From the NCBI GenBank assembly GCA_003175935.1, contig PSRI01000233.1, forward strand, positions 1-35,329: a DNA stretch of 35,329 bases, in the 5' to 3' direction. Shown in pieces: positions 16,868 to 24,929 of this stretch. Position numbers and translations under genes: made by a program. Each line of letters starts with the position of its first letter. Within the stretch, counting starts at the first letter, position 1. The notes beneath the pieces were generated by a model. That model saw only the letters and a program-made list of their open reading frames with translations. It had not been told where the DNA came from and did no database searches. This stretch comes from Bacteroidota bacterium. GTDB taxonomy: Bacteria > Bacteroidota > Bacteroidia > Chitinophagales > Chitinophagaceae.

Positions 16868-17475
16868 AAAATTGCAATAGCGTAAATTAAATTTACTAAA
16901 AGATTCACGTACACCTGGATATCAAATACCCTCTGGAAAAAATCCCTCGAAATACTAAATACAGGCATCAAAGAAACTTCAACAAATAATCTGTAGGTGA
17001 AAAAAATGGTTAGCCCGATACAAATAATAAACTGAGGGCTCCTTATTATATCTCCTTTCTCAGTGGTGATTTGCTTATTGAGATTTGTAATGGCGAACAT
17101 TACGATTATAAAGCAGTAATAAATTCCAAAATAGGAGTTGAACTGTTTGATGTTTCCGAATATGAATACATCAGCTATCCAGATTAATAGAGAAAAAATC
17201 AAAAATGGCAGGTACCATCTTTCTCTTCCTTTCCATACCTGCCATTTTCTAAATAAAGTCATAAGTATGAGAAACTCGAGTACATTATAGATATTCCAGG
17301 ACGGTGCATTTGTTTTCATTGTAACTATTAACAACCTGTTCGCGATTTCTGCAATAAATCCAAGCCACAAAAAAACGATGAAAATGCGGTAAGAATCGTC
17401 AACGTGCCGAAACCTGATCAATCCAATTACAGCAGGTATCAGTACGCTTAAGCTGAATAGAAAAGCTTTGTCCAT
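16828..17475 (-). CDS. Polytopic membrane protein, candidate sensor partner of the kinase
   Basis: 215 residues with about six or seven hydrophobic segments across the whole length (for example AFLFSLSVLIPAVIGLI, YLPFLIFSLLIWIADVFIF, FGIYYCFIIVMFAITNL and VNLLVNLIYAIAILCL). I recognise no named family, and there are no obvious catalytic residues. Its 3' end overlaps the kinase gene by 40 bp, and the anchored Cys-motif protein precedes it by 43 bp. That organisation and the kinase's lack of a sensor domain make a sensing role reasonable, though this is inference. An alternative is an unrelated small transporter. Confidence 0.7.
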   Translation of the reverse strand: MDKAFLFSLSVLIPAVIGLIRFRHVDDSYRIFIVFLWLGFIAEIANRLLIVTMKTNAPSWNIYNVLEFLILMTLFRKWQVWKGRERWYLPFLIFSLLIWIADVFIFGNIKQFNSYFGIYYCFIIVMFAITNLNKQITTEKGDIIRSPQFIICIGLTIFFTYRLFVEVSLMPVFSISRDFFQRVFDIQVYVNLLVNLIYAIAILCLPRKRIYINSF

Positions 17476-17518
17476 TGGGCAATTTATTTCCTTCTATAGG
17501 TTAGGGAGTACAAATCTG

Positions 17519-18019
17519 TTAGGGACAATATTGCGGACAACGCTGACCATTTTCAAGAATGATTGGCGTATCAAAAAACTGTGGCCCCGATCCCTTTTGC
17601 TTTGCAACATCAGATTTGAGTCCGTTCTCATAAACATCGCTGATATCTTTTCCTCTTTCATTAATACCATACAAGACCAATCTTACATTTCCCTGATCAT
17701 CTATTCCGTAACGAATTCTGATGCCTACACATCCGGGCTGATTTAATAACGAATCCACTTGTCTCTTGTTAAAAGCTTCACTTGCAGGCATTGTCTTTTT
17801 GCTCCAGCTTCCTCGCGTTAAATCATAACGACTCGTAAGCGCTGCAGCCTGTTCCTGTGTAATGCGATGATTAATTTTTTCAAGTTGGTTAACGTCAAAA
17901 GGGATATTCGCAACTGTGCGCGTTGGTTTGCAGGAATAAAAAATTAACGCAGCGATAATAACCAGACTGCATGCAAATGCAATCGCAAATGGGTTCTTCC
18001 ATACATTTTTTGGTGCCAT
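17519..18019 (-). CDS. Membrane-anchored or lipid-anchored protein with C-terminal CPxxC motif, unknown
   Basis: 166 residues. The N-terminus has a basic stretch then a hydrophobic helix (AIAFACSLVIIAALIFYSC). The Cys at its end could be a lipidation site, although YSC is a poor lipobox, so a plain signal anchor is also possible. The exported domain of about 130 residues ends with NGQRCPQYCP, two Cys separated as CPxYC, and has another Cys in PGCVGIRIRYG. I know no function. It is the first gene of the cassette that continues with the polytopic protein, kinase and regulator, so it may be the periplasmic element of the sensory system. Confidence 0.65.
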   Translation of the reverse strand: MAPKNVWKNPFAIAFACSLVIIAALIFYSCKPTRTVANIPFDVNQLEKINHRITQEQAAALTSRYDLTRGSWSKKTMPASEAFNKRQVDSLLNQPGCVGIRIRYGIDDQGNVRLVLYGINERGKDISDVYENGLKSDVAKQKGSGPQFFDTPIILENGQRCPQYCP

Positions 18020-18205
18020 AAAAAAATATTTAAGAGGTAAAGGTTTACTGGAAGAATAAAATTAACTCCCGCCATTTTTTATTCATGAGTAGAAATACGT
18101 AAAAATTACCGTATACTAACCGTGAGTAATCAGTATCAATGCTTCTTTCTTTGATGAAAATTGAAAACAACTTTGTATTCAAGTTCATCCAATAAAAAAG
18201 ATACC

Positions 18206-18490
18206 ATGGCAAAAGCACTTAAAACCAAAATGAGCTCCAAACCTTTCCTGGCACCAAAGAGTAATTCCTACAGGATCAAAACAGATCACACTCTTATGCT
18301 ATCGCACAGGGTTTATGGAGATTATCCTGAAATCCTTATGGAATATTATAAATCCCAGATAGCTGAATTGATAAATGCTATGAACGCGCTAACTATATAT
18401 GAAGATGCCTTCGAAATTCGTGCCACATGCCAAAAGATCATGGTGATCCGAAACAAAATGCAAAACTTAAGACAACGCTTCCCCGTGTGA
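18206..18490 (+). CDS. Small cytosolic protein, 94 residues, unknown
   Basis: The ATG at 18206 is preferred over an in-frame TTG at 18161, because the extension is a low-complexity Ser/Lys run. The N-terminus is basic (AKALKTKMSSKPFLAPK). The rest is helical, with LMEYYKSQIAELINAMN and a final basic helix IMVIRNKMQNLRQRF. There is no signal peptide or membrane helix. It stands alone on the plus strand between two minus-strand blocks and is followed by a strong hairpin. No family is recognised; the pattern would suit a small nucleic-acid- or protein-binding factor, but that is only a guess. Confidence 0.6.
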   Translation: MAKALKTKMSSKPFLAPKSNSYRIKTDHTLMLSHRVYGDYPEILMEYYKSQIAELINAMNALTIYEDAFEIRATCQKIMVIRNKMQNLRQRFPV

Positions 18491-18540
18491 AAACACTATA
18501 TCCCCGTTAAGTCCCCCCCTTTAATGAAGGTTAACTAGAA

Positions 18541-18574
18541 AAGGCTCCCAACTAATGCGGGAGCCTTCCTTTGT
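18541..18574. terminator. Bidirectional terminator
   Basis: Perfect 9-bp arms AAGGCTCCC (18541-18549) and GGGAGCCTT (18559-18567) with a 9-nt loop. On the minus strand, after the PspC gene, the stem runs into TTTTCTAGTT; on the plus strand, after the 94-residue gene, into CCTTTGTTT. It probably serves both converging genes. Confidence 0.8.
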
Positions 18575-18616
18575 TTCAACTTCAACCTGTCTATTGAAAC
18601 GTCGTTTAGTAATCAG

Positions 18617-20860
18617 TTAGTTTATAAGATTTAGAATGAAAGCAAAGGGGCTGGGCATTTCACCTACATAGGCTCCTTTTTCTTCAGTACCATCATTCAA
18701 ATCTTCGTTCACGGTCTTGCTTTGTTTTGAATCTTCTATGGCCTTTTTCTCTTTTGCCCTTTGAATGCTGTCTACTCTCTTCAATTCCTTTTGTAATGAA
18801 TCAACTTTTCTTTTGTACCTGTAGCTTCCATCATCATCGGAATTATCTTCTGCCTGAATATCCACTCCATGTTCGTCTATTTTAATTCTCGCCTTACCTT
18901 TTTTGGGTTTGTCGGAATCTTCATCAGAATTATCCAGGCTTTTCAATCCATCGTTAGTCATTATATATTGCACATTATCGTTCCAGTAATAACTGTTATC
19001 CCATTTATCATTCCACTGTATGTTCCATCCTCTTCTGCGATCCACATTTATTTCAAACCAATTGTACCAGTTCACACTCTTGTCAACCATAATTCTTTTG
19101 CCAACTGGAATTTCTACTACAACCATCACCTGCTGGTTTCTGAATTTAGATTCCTGTGAAATTGCAAATCCTTTTGGCAGATAAAGCACAGTGTCTGATT
19201 GAACAACCGGAAAATTAATTCTGGATGCATTGGTTTCTGCGATGGCAGGATTGCTGCCTCTTGCGAAACGCACCGTTTGAATATGATAGCTGGAATCATC
19301 GCTTTTTACCAATTTCACTCTCACAGTGTTCAGCAGCATACTGTCTTCATTCAAAGAGAGCAATGGATAATCATCGTTGAACCAGTCGAATCCATAATAT
19401 TTCTCTTTATTTTCTGCAACTTTAATAACCAGGTTTCCTTTCGAAGGTGCCACTACTGCCACATCCTGTTGGGTACTGGTTTTTGTTCTGAAATCCCTGG
19501 TCACTAATCCAATCAGCACAAACAAGCTAATCAACCCAAATATCCAGAGTGTTCCAAAAACATATCCTAAATAAGGGCTCTTGGATTTTACTCGAATGAT
19601 TCTTCTAACCACCCATGTTACGAACGCAAGAATTGGAACTCCAAGGAAGAGTGTAAGTACACTCCATGCAAAGAAATTTTGCCAAAAACCCTGGAGGAAA
19701 AAATTCTTAAGTGGAAATACGCCAACACCACTATACAAGGCTGCTATTAAAACAATCAGGAGTGCGAATGCAATACAACCTGCTATGAACAGAAAGAATG
19801 CCTTAAACAAAATTCCTATTGCATTTCCAATTCCAGTTCCTGTTTTTCTTGCTGCGGGACCAACTTCAGCTGCAAATGATTGAGCTTTCTGCGATACAGT
19901 TGAACTCATTTCTTTGCTCCATGCTTCAGTTTTTTGTTTGATATCGCTAGCCATCTTTTCAGACTTGCCCTTTACATCCTTCAATTCTTCCTGTACTGTA
20001 TTCTTAATACTGGCCAGGTCAATTTTTTCACCGCGCATTTCCAGTTTTTCAGATGCAGTCACGGCGCGGGGAAGTACGATCCAAAGAATGATATAGGAAA
20101 TAAAGAAGGTGCCTCCTATTCCGCTAAATGCAACCCAGGGACCGTTAAAGTGAAACCACATGCCACTAAACATGTTTGGAATGATGCTCAATAAGAATGG
20201 AAGTAGAAATATCAATCTCGGTATCCAAACATCAATATTAAAATATGCCGCCAAACCGCTGGCAACACCACCAATCATTGAATTATCAGGATTGCGATAA
20301 AGTCTCTTGCGCACGTTAGTGACAAGAGACTTAGAAGGCAATATGATCCACATAACAATGTATAAAAGGAATCCAAAACCAAATCCTCCGAATGTGATAA
20401 GAGTGAAAAGAATTCGCACAACTGCAGGATCAATTCTCAGATAGTGAGCAAGGCCTGCACAAACACCCCCCAGCACTTTATCATTATCCGCGCGGTACAA
20501 TCTTCTCGGTTCCGCTGCGAATGTTTCCTGTTGTGCCTGTTCCTGATATGTTCCTCCAGATTGTGCACCTGAACTGCTGGTAGATTTTTGTCCATCTTCT
20601 TCTTCAAAGTCTTCAGGTCTACCCATGCTGACGATTACTGCGCTTACGTCTTCATCGGTGATGCATACAGCACCTTTTTTTAATTTCTCATCGAACAGCT
20701 CAGCGATGCGACTCTCAATATCATTGATAATCTCATCTCGTCCTTCTTCATTGGCAAAATATCGGCGCAGACTTTCAGTATATTGCTTCAACGCTTCGTA
20801 TGCTGATTCTTCAATCGGTAAAACCCTGCCTTGAAAGTTTATATTTATTACCTTTTTCAT
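18617..20860 (-). CDS. PspC-domain membrane protein with two PspC modules
   Basis: 747 residues. Residues 1-85 form a helical domain rich in charged residues (IESRIAELFDEKL, then DVSAVIVSMGRPEDF), like the N-terminal domain of PadR-associated Bacteroidota proteins. Two PspC modules follow: 120-176 (RLYRADNDKVLGGVCAGLAHY) and 186-265 (RLYRNPDNSMIGGVASGLAAYF), each with membrane helices. A coiled-coil stretch (about 275-335), two further helix clusters and a C-terminal exported-looking beta region (about 475-640) with a charged tail complete it. PspC proteins take part in envelope-stress responses. PadR lies 13 bp upstream in the same operon and is its likely regulator. Confidence 0.9.
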   Translation of the reverse strand: MKKVININFQGRVLPIEESAYEALKQYTESLRRYFANEEGRDEIINDIESRIAELFDEKLKKGAVCITDEDVSAVIVSMGRPEDFEEEDGQKSTSSSGAQSGGTYQEQAQQETFAAEPRRLYRADNDKVLGGVCAGLAHYLRIDPAVVRILFTLITFGGFGFGFLLYIVMWIILPSKSLVTNVRKRLYRNPDNSMIGGVASGLAAYFNIDVWIPRLIFLLPFLLSIIPNMFSGMWFHFNGPWVAFSGIGGTFFISYIILWIVLPRAVTASEKLEMRGEKIDLASIKNTVQEELKDVKGKSEKMASDIKQKTEAWSKEMSSTVSQKAQSFAAEVGPAARKTGTGIGNAIGILFKAFFLFIAGCIAFALLIVLIAALYSGVGVFPLKNFFLQGFWQNFFAWSVLTLFLGVPILAFVTWVVRRIIRVKSKSPYLGYVFGTLWIFGLISLFVLIGLVTRDFRTKTSTQQDVAVVAPSKGNLVIKVAENKEKYYGFDWFNDDYPLLSLNEDSMLLNTVRVKLVKSDDSSYHIQTVRFARGSNPAIAETNASRINFPVVQSDTVLYLPKGFAISQESKFRNQQVMVVVEIPVGKRIMVDKSVNWYNWFEINVDRRRGWNIQWNDKWDNSYYWNDNVQYIMTNDGLKSLDNSDEDSDKPKKGKARIKIDEHGVDIQAEDNSDDDGSYRYKRKVDSLQKELKRVDSIQRAKEKKAIEDSKQSKTVNEDLNDGTEEKGAYVGEMPSPFAFILNLIN

Positions 20861-20873
20861 TTTCTGTTCTATT

Positions 20874-21242
20874 TTATTGGTTGAAGTTGTTTTGGTCAGT
20901 ACTATTCACCTCCTGCCCATTTTTAGTGAGCGACTGAACCGCATTGGCCAACTCATTCCAGGTGGCTTCAAGTTCACCATAAAATGCTGCGCCTTTATCT
21001 GTAAGAGAAAAATATTTTCGGGGGGGGCCTCCTGTGCTTTCTACCCAGCGGTAGGTTAGGAGATCTGCATTCTTAAGTCTGGTTAAAAGAGGGTACAAAG
21101 TTCCTTCCAGAATATTAAGATTCGCTTTCTTCATTTCGTCAATAATGTCACTGGGATAAACTTCACCTCGCTTAATAATGGAGAGGATACAAAACTCTAG
21201 GACGCCTTTCCTCATCTGGCTCTGAGTGTTCTCAATATTCAT
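20874..21242 (-). CDS. PadR-family transcriptional regulator
   Basis: 122 residues from the ATG at 21242. The winged-helix core starts MRKGVLEFCILSIIKRGEVY and continues LEGTLYPLLTRLKNADLL and GGPPRKYFSLTDKG, the classic PadR signature. A longer frame to 21335 exists, but its extra codons pass through a GC-rich hairpin and give an unlikely leader. It represses or otherwise controls transcription in response to a ligand or stress. It is the first gene of a two-gene operon with the PspC-domain protein, and autoregulation at the promoter near 21640 is the usual arrangement. Confidence 0.93.
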   Translation of the reverse strand: MNIENTQSQMRKGVLEFCILSIIKRGEVYPSDIIDEMKKANLNILEGTLYPLLTRLKNADLLTYRWVESTGGPPRKYFSLTDKGAAFYGELEATWNELANAVQSLTKNGQEVNSTDQNNFNQ

Positions 21243-21616
21243 GACTCGGGAGATTTGGCCCCCGGTCTCCTCCTCCGCGGTTTGGCGGGGGAGGAGAGGC
21301 TGAGGGTTGTTAATTAATTTTGATTCGTCTTTCATACCTGGTCCCTGCTGATTTTAATTCCCGTCTTAAATTCCTTCTTTGTCCTTTAATTCCTGTCTAT
21401 CGTTTAATTCCTCACTGGTCTCTGTGCCTGGCTGTCAATTTTTTGCTTTCTGACTATTCCTTCCTTTTCCTTTTTCCATTCTGGTCTTTCCGGTCGTCTT
21501 ATAATTGCTTTCGATCTTTTCCCTGCTTTTTCTGATCCTTTCTATCCTTTTGTTCTTTTTCGCCTTCTTTTCGTTATTCCTGATCTTTTATGCTTTCCTA
21601 TCTATTTACTTCCTTT
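21243..21616 (-). promoter_or_regulatory. Long purine-rich 5' leader of the padR-pspC operon
   Basis: From the predicted start site near 21616 to the PadR ATG the minus-strand RNA would carry about 370 untranslated bases. By hand count 189 of 240 bases in 21361-21600 are pyrimidines on the plus strand (79 percent), so the RNA is strongly purine-rich. GGAATTAAA-like units recur four times (plus-strand AATTC cores at 21356, 21369, 21388 and 21406). The tract starts at the promoter and ends near the hairpin, so it appears to be a leader feature. No plausible coding frame is seen in it on either strand. Confidence 0.5.
21266..21297 (-). promoter_or_regulatory. Stable GC-rich hairpin in the PadR leader
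   Basis: Thirteen-base arms at 21266-21278 and 21285-21297 pair with a single G-U and enclose a 6-nt loop (GGTTTG). In the minus-strand RNA the 3' arm is GGAGGAGGAGA and ends 24 bases before the ATG. There is no U tail, so it is not a terminator. It may be a translation control element or a palindromic intergenic repeat. Confidence 0.6.
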
Positions 21617-21622
21617 CTGATA

Positions 21623-21653
21623 CAAATGTAAACACTATTTTAATACTATGCAA
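21623..21653 (-). promoter_or_regulatory. Promoter of the padR-pspC operon
   Basis: Minus strand: TTG (21653-21651), 20-base spacer, TACATTTG (21630-21623), an exact match to TAnnTTTG. It is the best-formed promoter in the window, and transcription would start near 21616. Confidence 0.65.
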
Positions 21654-21925
21654 TACCAAGTACCATTTTTTTGTAGGTAGCTGGCAGAGACTATTATCCG
21701 TGTAAGCATAGAAATCAAGCCCAGACTGCATTTCAGGGAATTTTGGCTGTTTTTGGTATTTGCAGAAGATGTATAAATGGTAATATTAGTGGATGAGTGG
21801 CGAGAATTTGGATGCTGAGATGCTGACCTGCGGATACATGAAATTAAACAGACGGGTACTCTTATTAGGAGATAATCGTTATTTTAAAGGGGGAATTCAT
21901 CCTAAACGAAAACACCAGAGCATAC
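21654..21925. other. Intergenic region before the type IX cargo gene, nothing certain
   Basis: About 270 bases between the PadR promoter and the ATG of the secreted protein. A short frame at 21793-22017 overlaps the next gene and is not credible. I see no exact TAnnTTTG element for the plus strand, no RNA gene and no terminator. The secreted-protein promoter must lie here but cannot be pinpointed. Confidence 0.4.
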
Positions 21926-24868
21926 ATGACCCTTGTCCGCACCCGGCTTCTACTAACAGCCCTTACTCTAGGCCGTTCCTTTTCTTTATTTGCGCAAGAC
22001 AGCACCTTTCAAACTGAAGGCTTTTACGTTTCACAAAGCAGTTATTTCACGAACACATGTGCATTACAGTCGGATGGAAAAATCCTCGTATCAGGAAGAT
22101 TCGTCCGGTACCAGAAAAAAATAACTACAAACATTTTCAGGATAAATGCAGACGGATCTCTCGATCCAAGTTTTGATTCATCCATTGGCACCAATAATGA
22201 TATTCAAAAAATTCTGGTTCAAAAAGATGGCAAAATTCTACTTATTGGAAGCTTTACTAAATACAAAGACATTACAGGAATACATGGAATTGTTCGAATA
22301 AATCAGGATGGCACGCTTGACAACACATTCATTCCATACACAAGTCTGTATTATGATTACAACGGACTAACTGCCGCTGCACTTCAAAATGATGGAAAAA
22401 TTGTAATTGCAGGATATGGAATCAGACCTGGCTGTTCTTATGACAGCAGTAGTATGATTAGATTACTTCCAAACGGATCACTGGATAATACTTTCAATAC
22501 TACTTTAAATATTGACGGCACAATAAGTGCCCTGGATATTCAAACTGATGGAAAAATTGTAGCTGCCGGGAGATTTTTTAAATGGGGATCTACACCAGTA
22601 ACAGGAATAATCAGGCTAAACACAGACGGAAGACTGGATCCTGGTTTTGTTTTAACAGGAAAAGGAATAAACTATAATGCTGCTCCGCCAGCTACATCCA
22701 GTCTTAATATTTATTGCATAAAATCTTTACCTGATGGTTCAACACTTGTTGGCGGATCTTTTACTCATTACGACAACACTCAAACAAATGGATTAGTCAA
22801 ACTTCAACCCAATGGTAGTCTGGATAATTCATTCATTCTCGACAATAGTTTAATCAACCAGGATATTGGACCTAATTCAATTGCTATTACAGCTGAAAAT
22901 AAAATTATTGTTGGTGGCAGAATGTATGTAAATGGTAATGCGCGTTTCTTTATTCGCCTGCTTCAAAATGGAGATGTGGATTCTTCTGTTGATCCAAATG
23001 CATACAACATCAATGTAAAGTCTTTTGGCATCGGTAATATTTTGCTTTTGCCCGACGAATCATTTTATGCACAGGGATATTTTTCCGGATCGGTTAATGG
23101 AATTAACATTGGTGCGCTTGCAAGATATAAGTCGGACATGAATTTGGATACATCTTATGATCCGGAGCTGCAGGATAAAGGGATTGTCGCACAAACTGCA
23201 ATTAGTGCAGATGGAAAAATTATAGTTGTAGGGGAGTTTGACCATTACGGTGCGAATCTGGACCGGCAGGAAGGGCGGCTTCTAAGGTTGATGCCAGACG
23301 GACAATTAGATGCAGGATTTAATAACGAAGGCGCAAATAATTACGTCAGCAACGTTGCATACCAAAATAGCAGTGATGTAATAATTGCTGGTGGATTTGA
23401 TAAAATTGGAACGATAAGTATTACAGGAATTGCAAGATTTAAAAGTGATGGGACACTTGATCCGGCCTTTAATCCCGGCACCGGACCCGATGCACCGGGC
23501 GCTGTTTACAGTTTGAAAGTTCAGGGCAGTAGTTATATATACTTGGGTGGAGCTTTTACAAAATTTAACAATGTTGCGCATAAGGGTCTAGTCAGACTTT
23601 TTGCAGATGGTCAGGTTGACAATAATTTTAATCCTTCAGTAAATGGTTTGATGGGCGCAAGCTCTATTGAGGTGGATGACGATGGCAAAGTACTTGCGGG
23701 AAATTTCGGAGGACAAACTGACCCTTACAGAGATTATTTTTCTCCAATTGATATCTACAGGTTTTTACCAGACGGCCAGGTAGACCATTCCTTTACACCT
23801 CCCGTATTAGGATATTCAGAAACAATTAAAATCAGAAAGGGCGCAAACGGTACGTATTATTGGCTGGGTAGATTGTTTCAAAAAAATTCACCAAACCAAT
23901 TTGCTTCTCCTATCATTCGGTTGAAGTCTGACGGAAAGCTGGATACATCTGCAGCTGTATTTCCAGATGATTTTCATCCAAATGATTTCGAAATCATGGC
24001 AGATAATTCCCTAATTGTAACTGGCAAAAAAGCTTCTCTCAGTGATCCTGTTTCAGTGATCATGAAATTCAAACCTGATTTAAGAATCGATTCTTCATTT
24101 ACTCCTGTTGCGTTGTATTATGACATTCAACATATCAATGTATTGCCCGATCAAAGAATCCTTGTAGCAGGGGCACCGTTTCGCTATCCCATCGTTCCGA
24201 ACGATGCTATCCAGGGAATTGCTGTTTTAAAAAATAGTTCCATAGAGGTATACAACTCAAATAACACCATTGTATTTAATGTGCTGGATTCTGTACCACT
24301 CGACAGAGTTAGCGTGGGGAATGAAGTTGAAAAATCTTTCACCATAAAAAATATTTCTACCGGCAATGTTTCACTATTAGACGCAGCAAAAATTCTTGTG
24401 TCAGGAAATGATGCAAAAGATTTTGAGCTGAATGTGAACAATACAGGAAGTTCAATTGCCGAAAATGATTCTGTTCATTTCACTGTTAAATTTAAACCAG
24501 GTAGCAGTGGTAATAAATCCGCATTCATATCGATCCCCTACAATAATGGCATCAACAATAAATATATTTTTAAGGTTTCGGGAATTGCTGATGGCGTAAT
24601 TAAGCCGCCACCGGTCCCAGGCGCACCAACTGGAACAACTATATATCCAAACCCCAATCCCGGTCAAACCATTTATGTAAAAACGGACCAGTATTTTAAT
24701 CACTGCACAATCATAGACGGAAGCGGAAGGATAGTCAGGCAGATTCAACTTCCAAATGCAAGCACCGGTACTATTGAAATTACACCCGGGCCATTACCAT
24801 CTGGTGTATACTGGCTGAATTTGCGGGGTACCAATAATAAAATGGTGAAGAAAATTGTAATCCCTTAA
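21926..24868 (+). CDS. Secreted delta-60-repeat protein with type IX sorting domain
   Basis: 980 residues. The signal peptide is RTRLLLTALTLGRSFSLFAQ. Around a dozen delta-60 repeats follow, each with a DGKIL-like strand and a D/NGxLDxxF strand (such as ADGSLDPSF, QDGTLDNTF and SDGTLDPAF), spread over roughly residues 40-760. Residues around 790-885 form an Ig-like Hydin/choice-of-anchor domain (VEKSFTIKNISTGNVSLLD, VHFTVKFKPG). The C-terminus, from about 902 (IYPNPNPGQTIYV) to MVKKIVIP, is a type A sorting domain. The protein should cross the outer membrane by the type IX system and be released or attached at the surface. The role of the propeller-like repeats is unknown. Confidence 0.9.
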   Translation: MTLVRTRLLLTALTLGRSFSLFAQDSTFQTEGFYVSQSSYFTNTCALQSDGKILVSGRFVRYQKKITTNIFRINADGSLDPSFDSSIGTNNDIQKILVQKDGKILLIGSFTKYKDITGIHGIVRINQDGTLDNTFIPYTSLYYDYNGLTAAALQNDGKIVIAGYGIRPGCSYDSSSMIRLLPNGSLDNTFNTTLNIDGTISALDIQTDGKIVAAGRFFKWGSTPVTGIIRLNTDGRLDPGFVLTGKGINYNAAPPATSSLNIYCIKSLPDGSTLVGGSFTHYDNTQTNGLVKLQPNGSLDNSFILDNSLINQDIGPNSIAITAENKIIVGGRMYVNGNARFFIRLLQNGDVDSSVDPNAYNINVKSFGIGNILLLPDESFYAQGYFSGSVNGINIGALARYKSDMNLDTSYDPELQDKGIVAQTAISADGKIIVVGEFDHYGANLDRQEGRLLRLMPDGQLDAGFNNEGANNYVSNVAYQNSSDVIIAGGFDKIGTISITGIARFKSDGTLDPAFNPGTGPDAPGAVYSLKVQGSSYIYLGGAFTKFNNVAHKGLVRLFADGQVDNNFNPSVNGLMGASSIEVDDDGKVLAGNFGGQTDPYRDYFSPIDIYRFLPDGQVDHSFTPPVLGYSETIKIRKGANGTYYWLGRLFQKNSPNQFASPIIRLKSDGKLDTSAAVFPDDFHPNDFEIMADNSLIVTGKKASLSDPVSVIMKFKPDLRIDSSFTPVALYYDIQHINVLPDQRILVAGAPFRYPIVPNDAIQGIAVLKNSSIEVYNSNNTIVFNVLDSVPLDRVSVGNEVEKSFTIKNISTGNVSLLDAAKILVSGNDAKDFELNVNNTGSSIAENDSVHFTVKFKPGSSGNKSAFISIPYNNGINNKYIFKVSGIADGVIKPPPVPGAPTGTTIYPNPNPGQTIYVKTDQYFNHCTIIDGSGRIVRQIQLPNASTGTIEITPGPLPSGVYWLNLRGTNNKMVKKIVIP

Positions 24869-24929
24869 TAGAAAATAATTTTAAAGGAGGGGCCGGATGA
24901 ATTAAAGTCCCGCTTTTTATTACATAAAC

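Noticed and set aside
21793-22017. 74-codon frame before and overlapping the secreted-protein gene
   Set aside because: It overlaps the signal-peptide coding region in another frame and ends in a Pro/Ser/His-rich run unlike a protein domain.
24869-24929. Possible terminator between the secreted-protein and aminotransferase genes
   Set aside because: I could find no stem of useful length next to a T run in this 61-bp gap.
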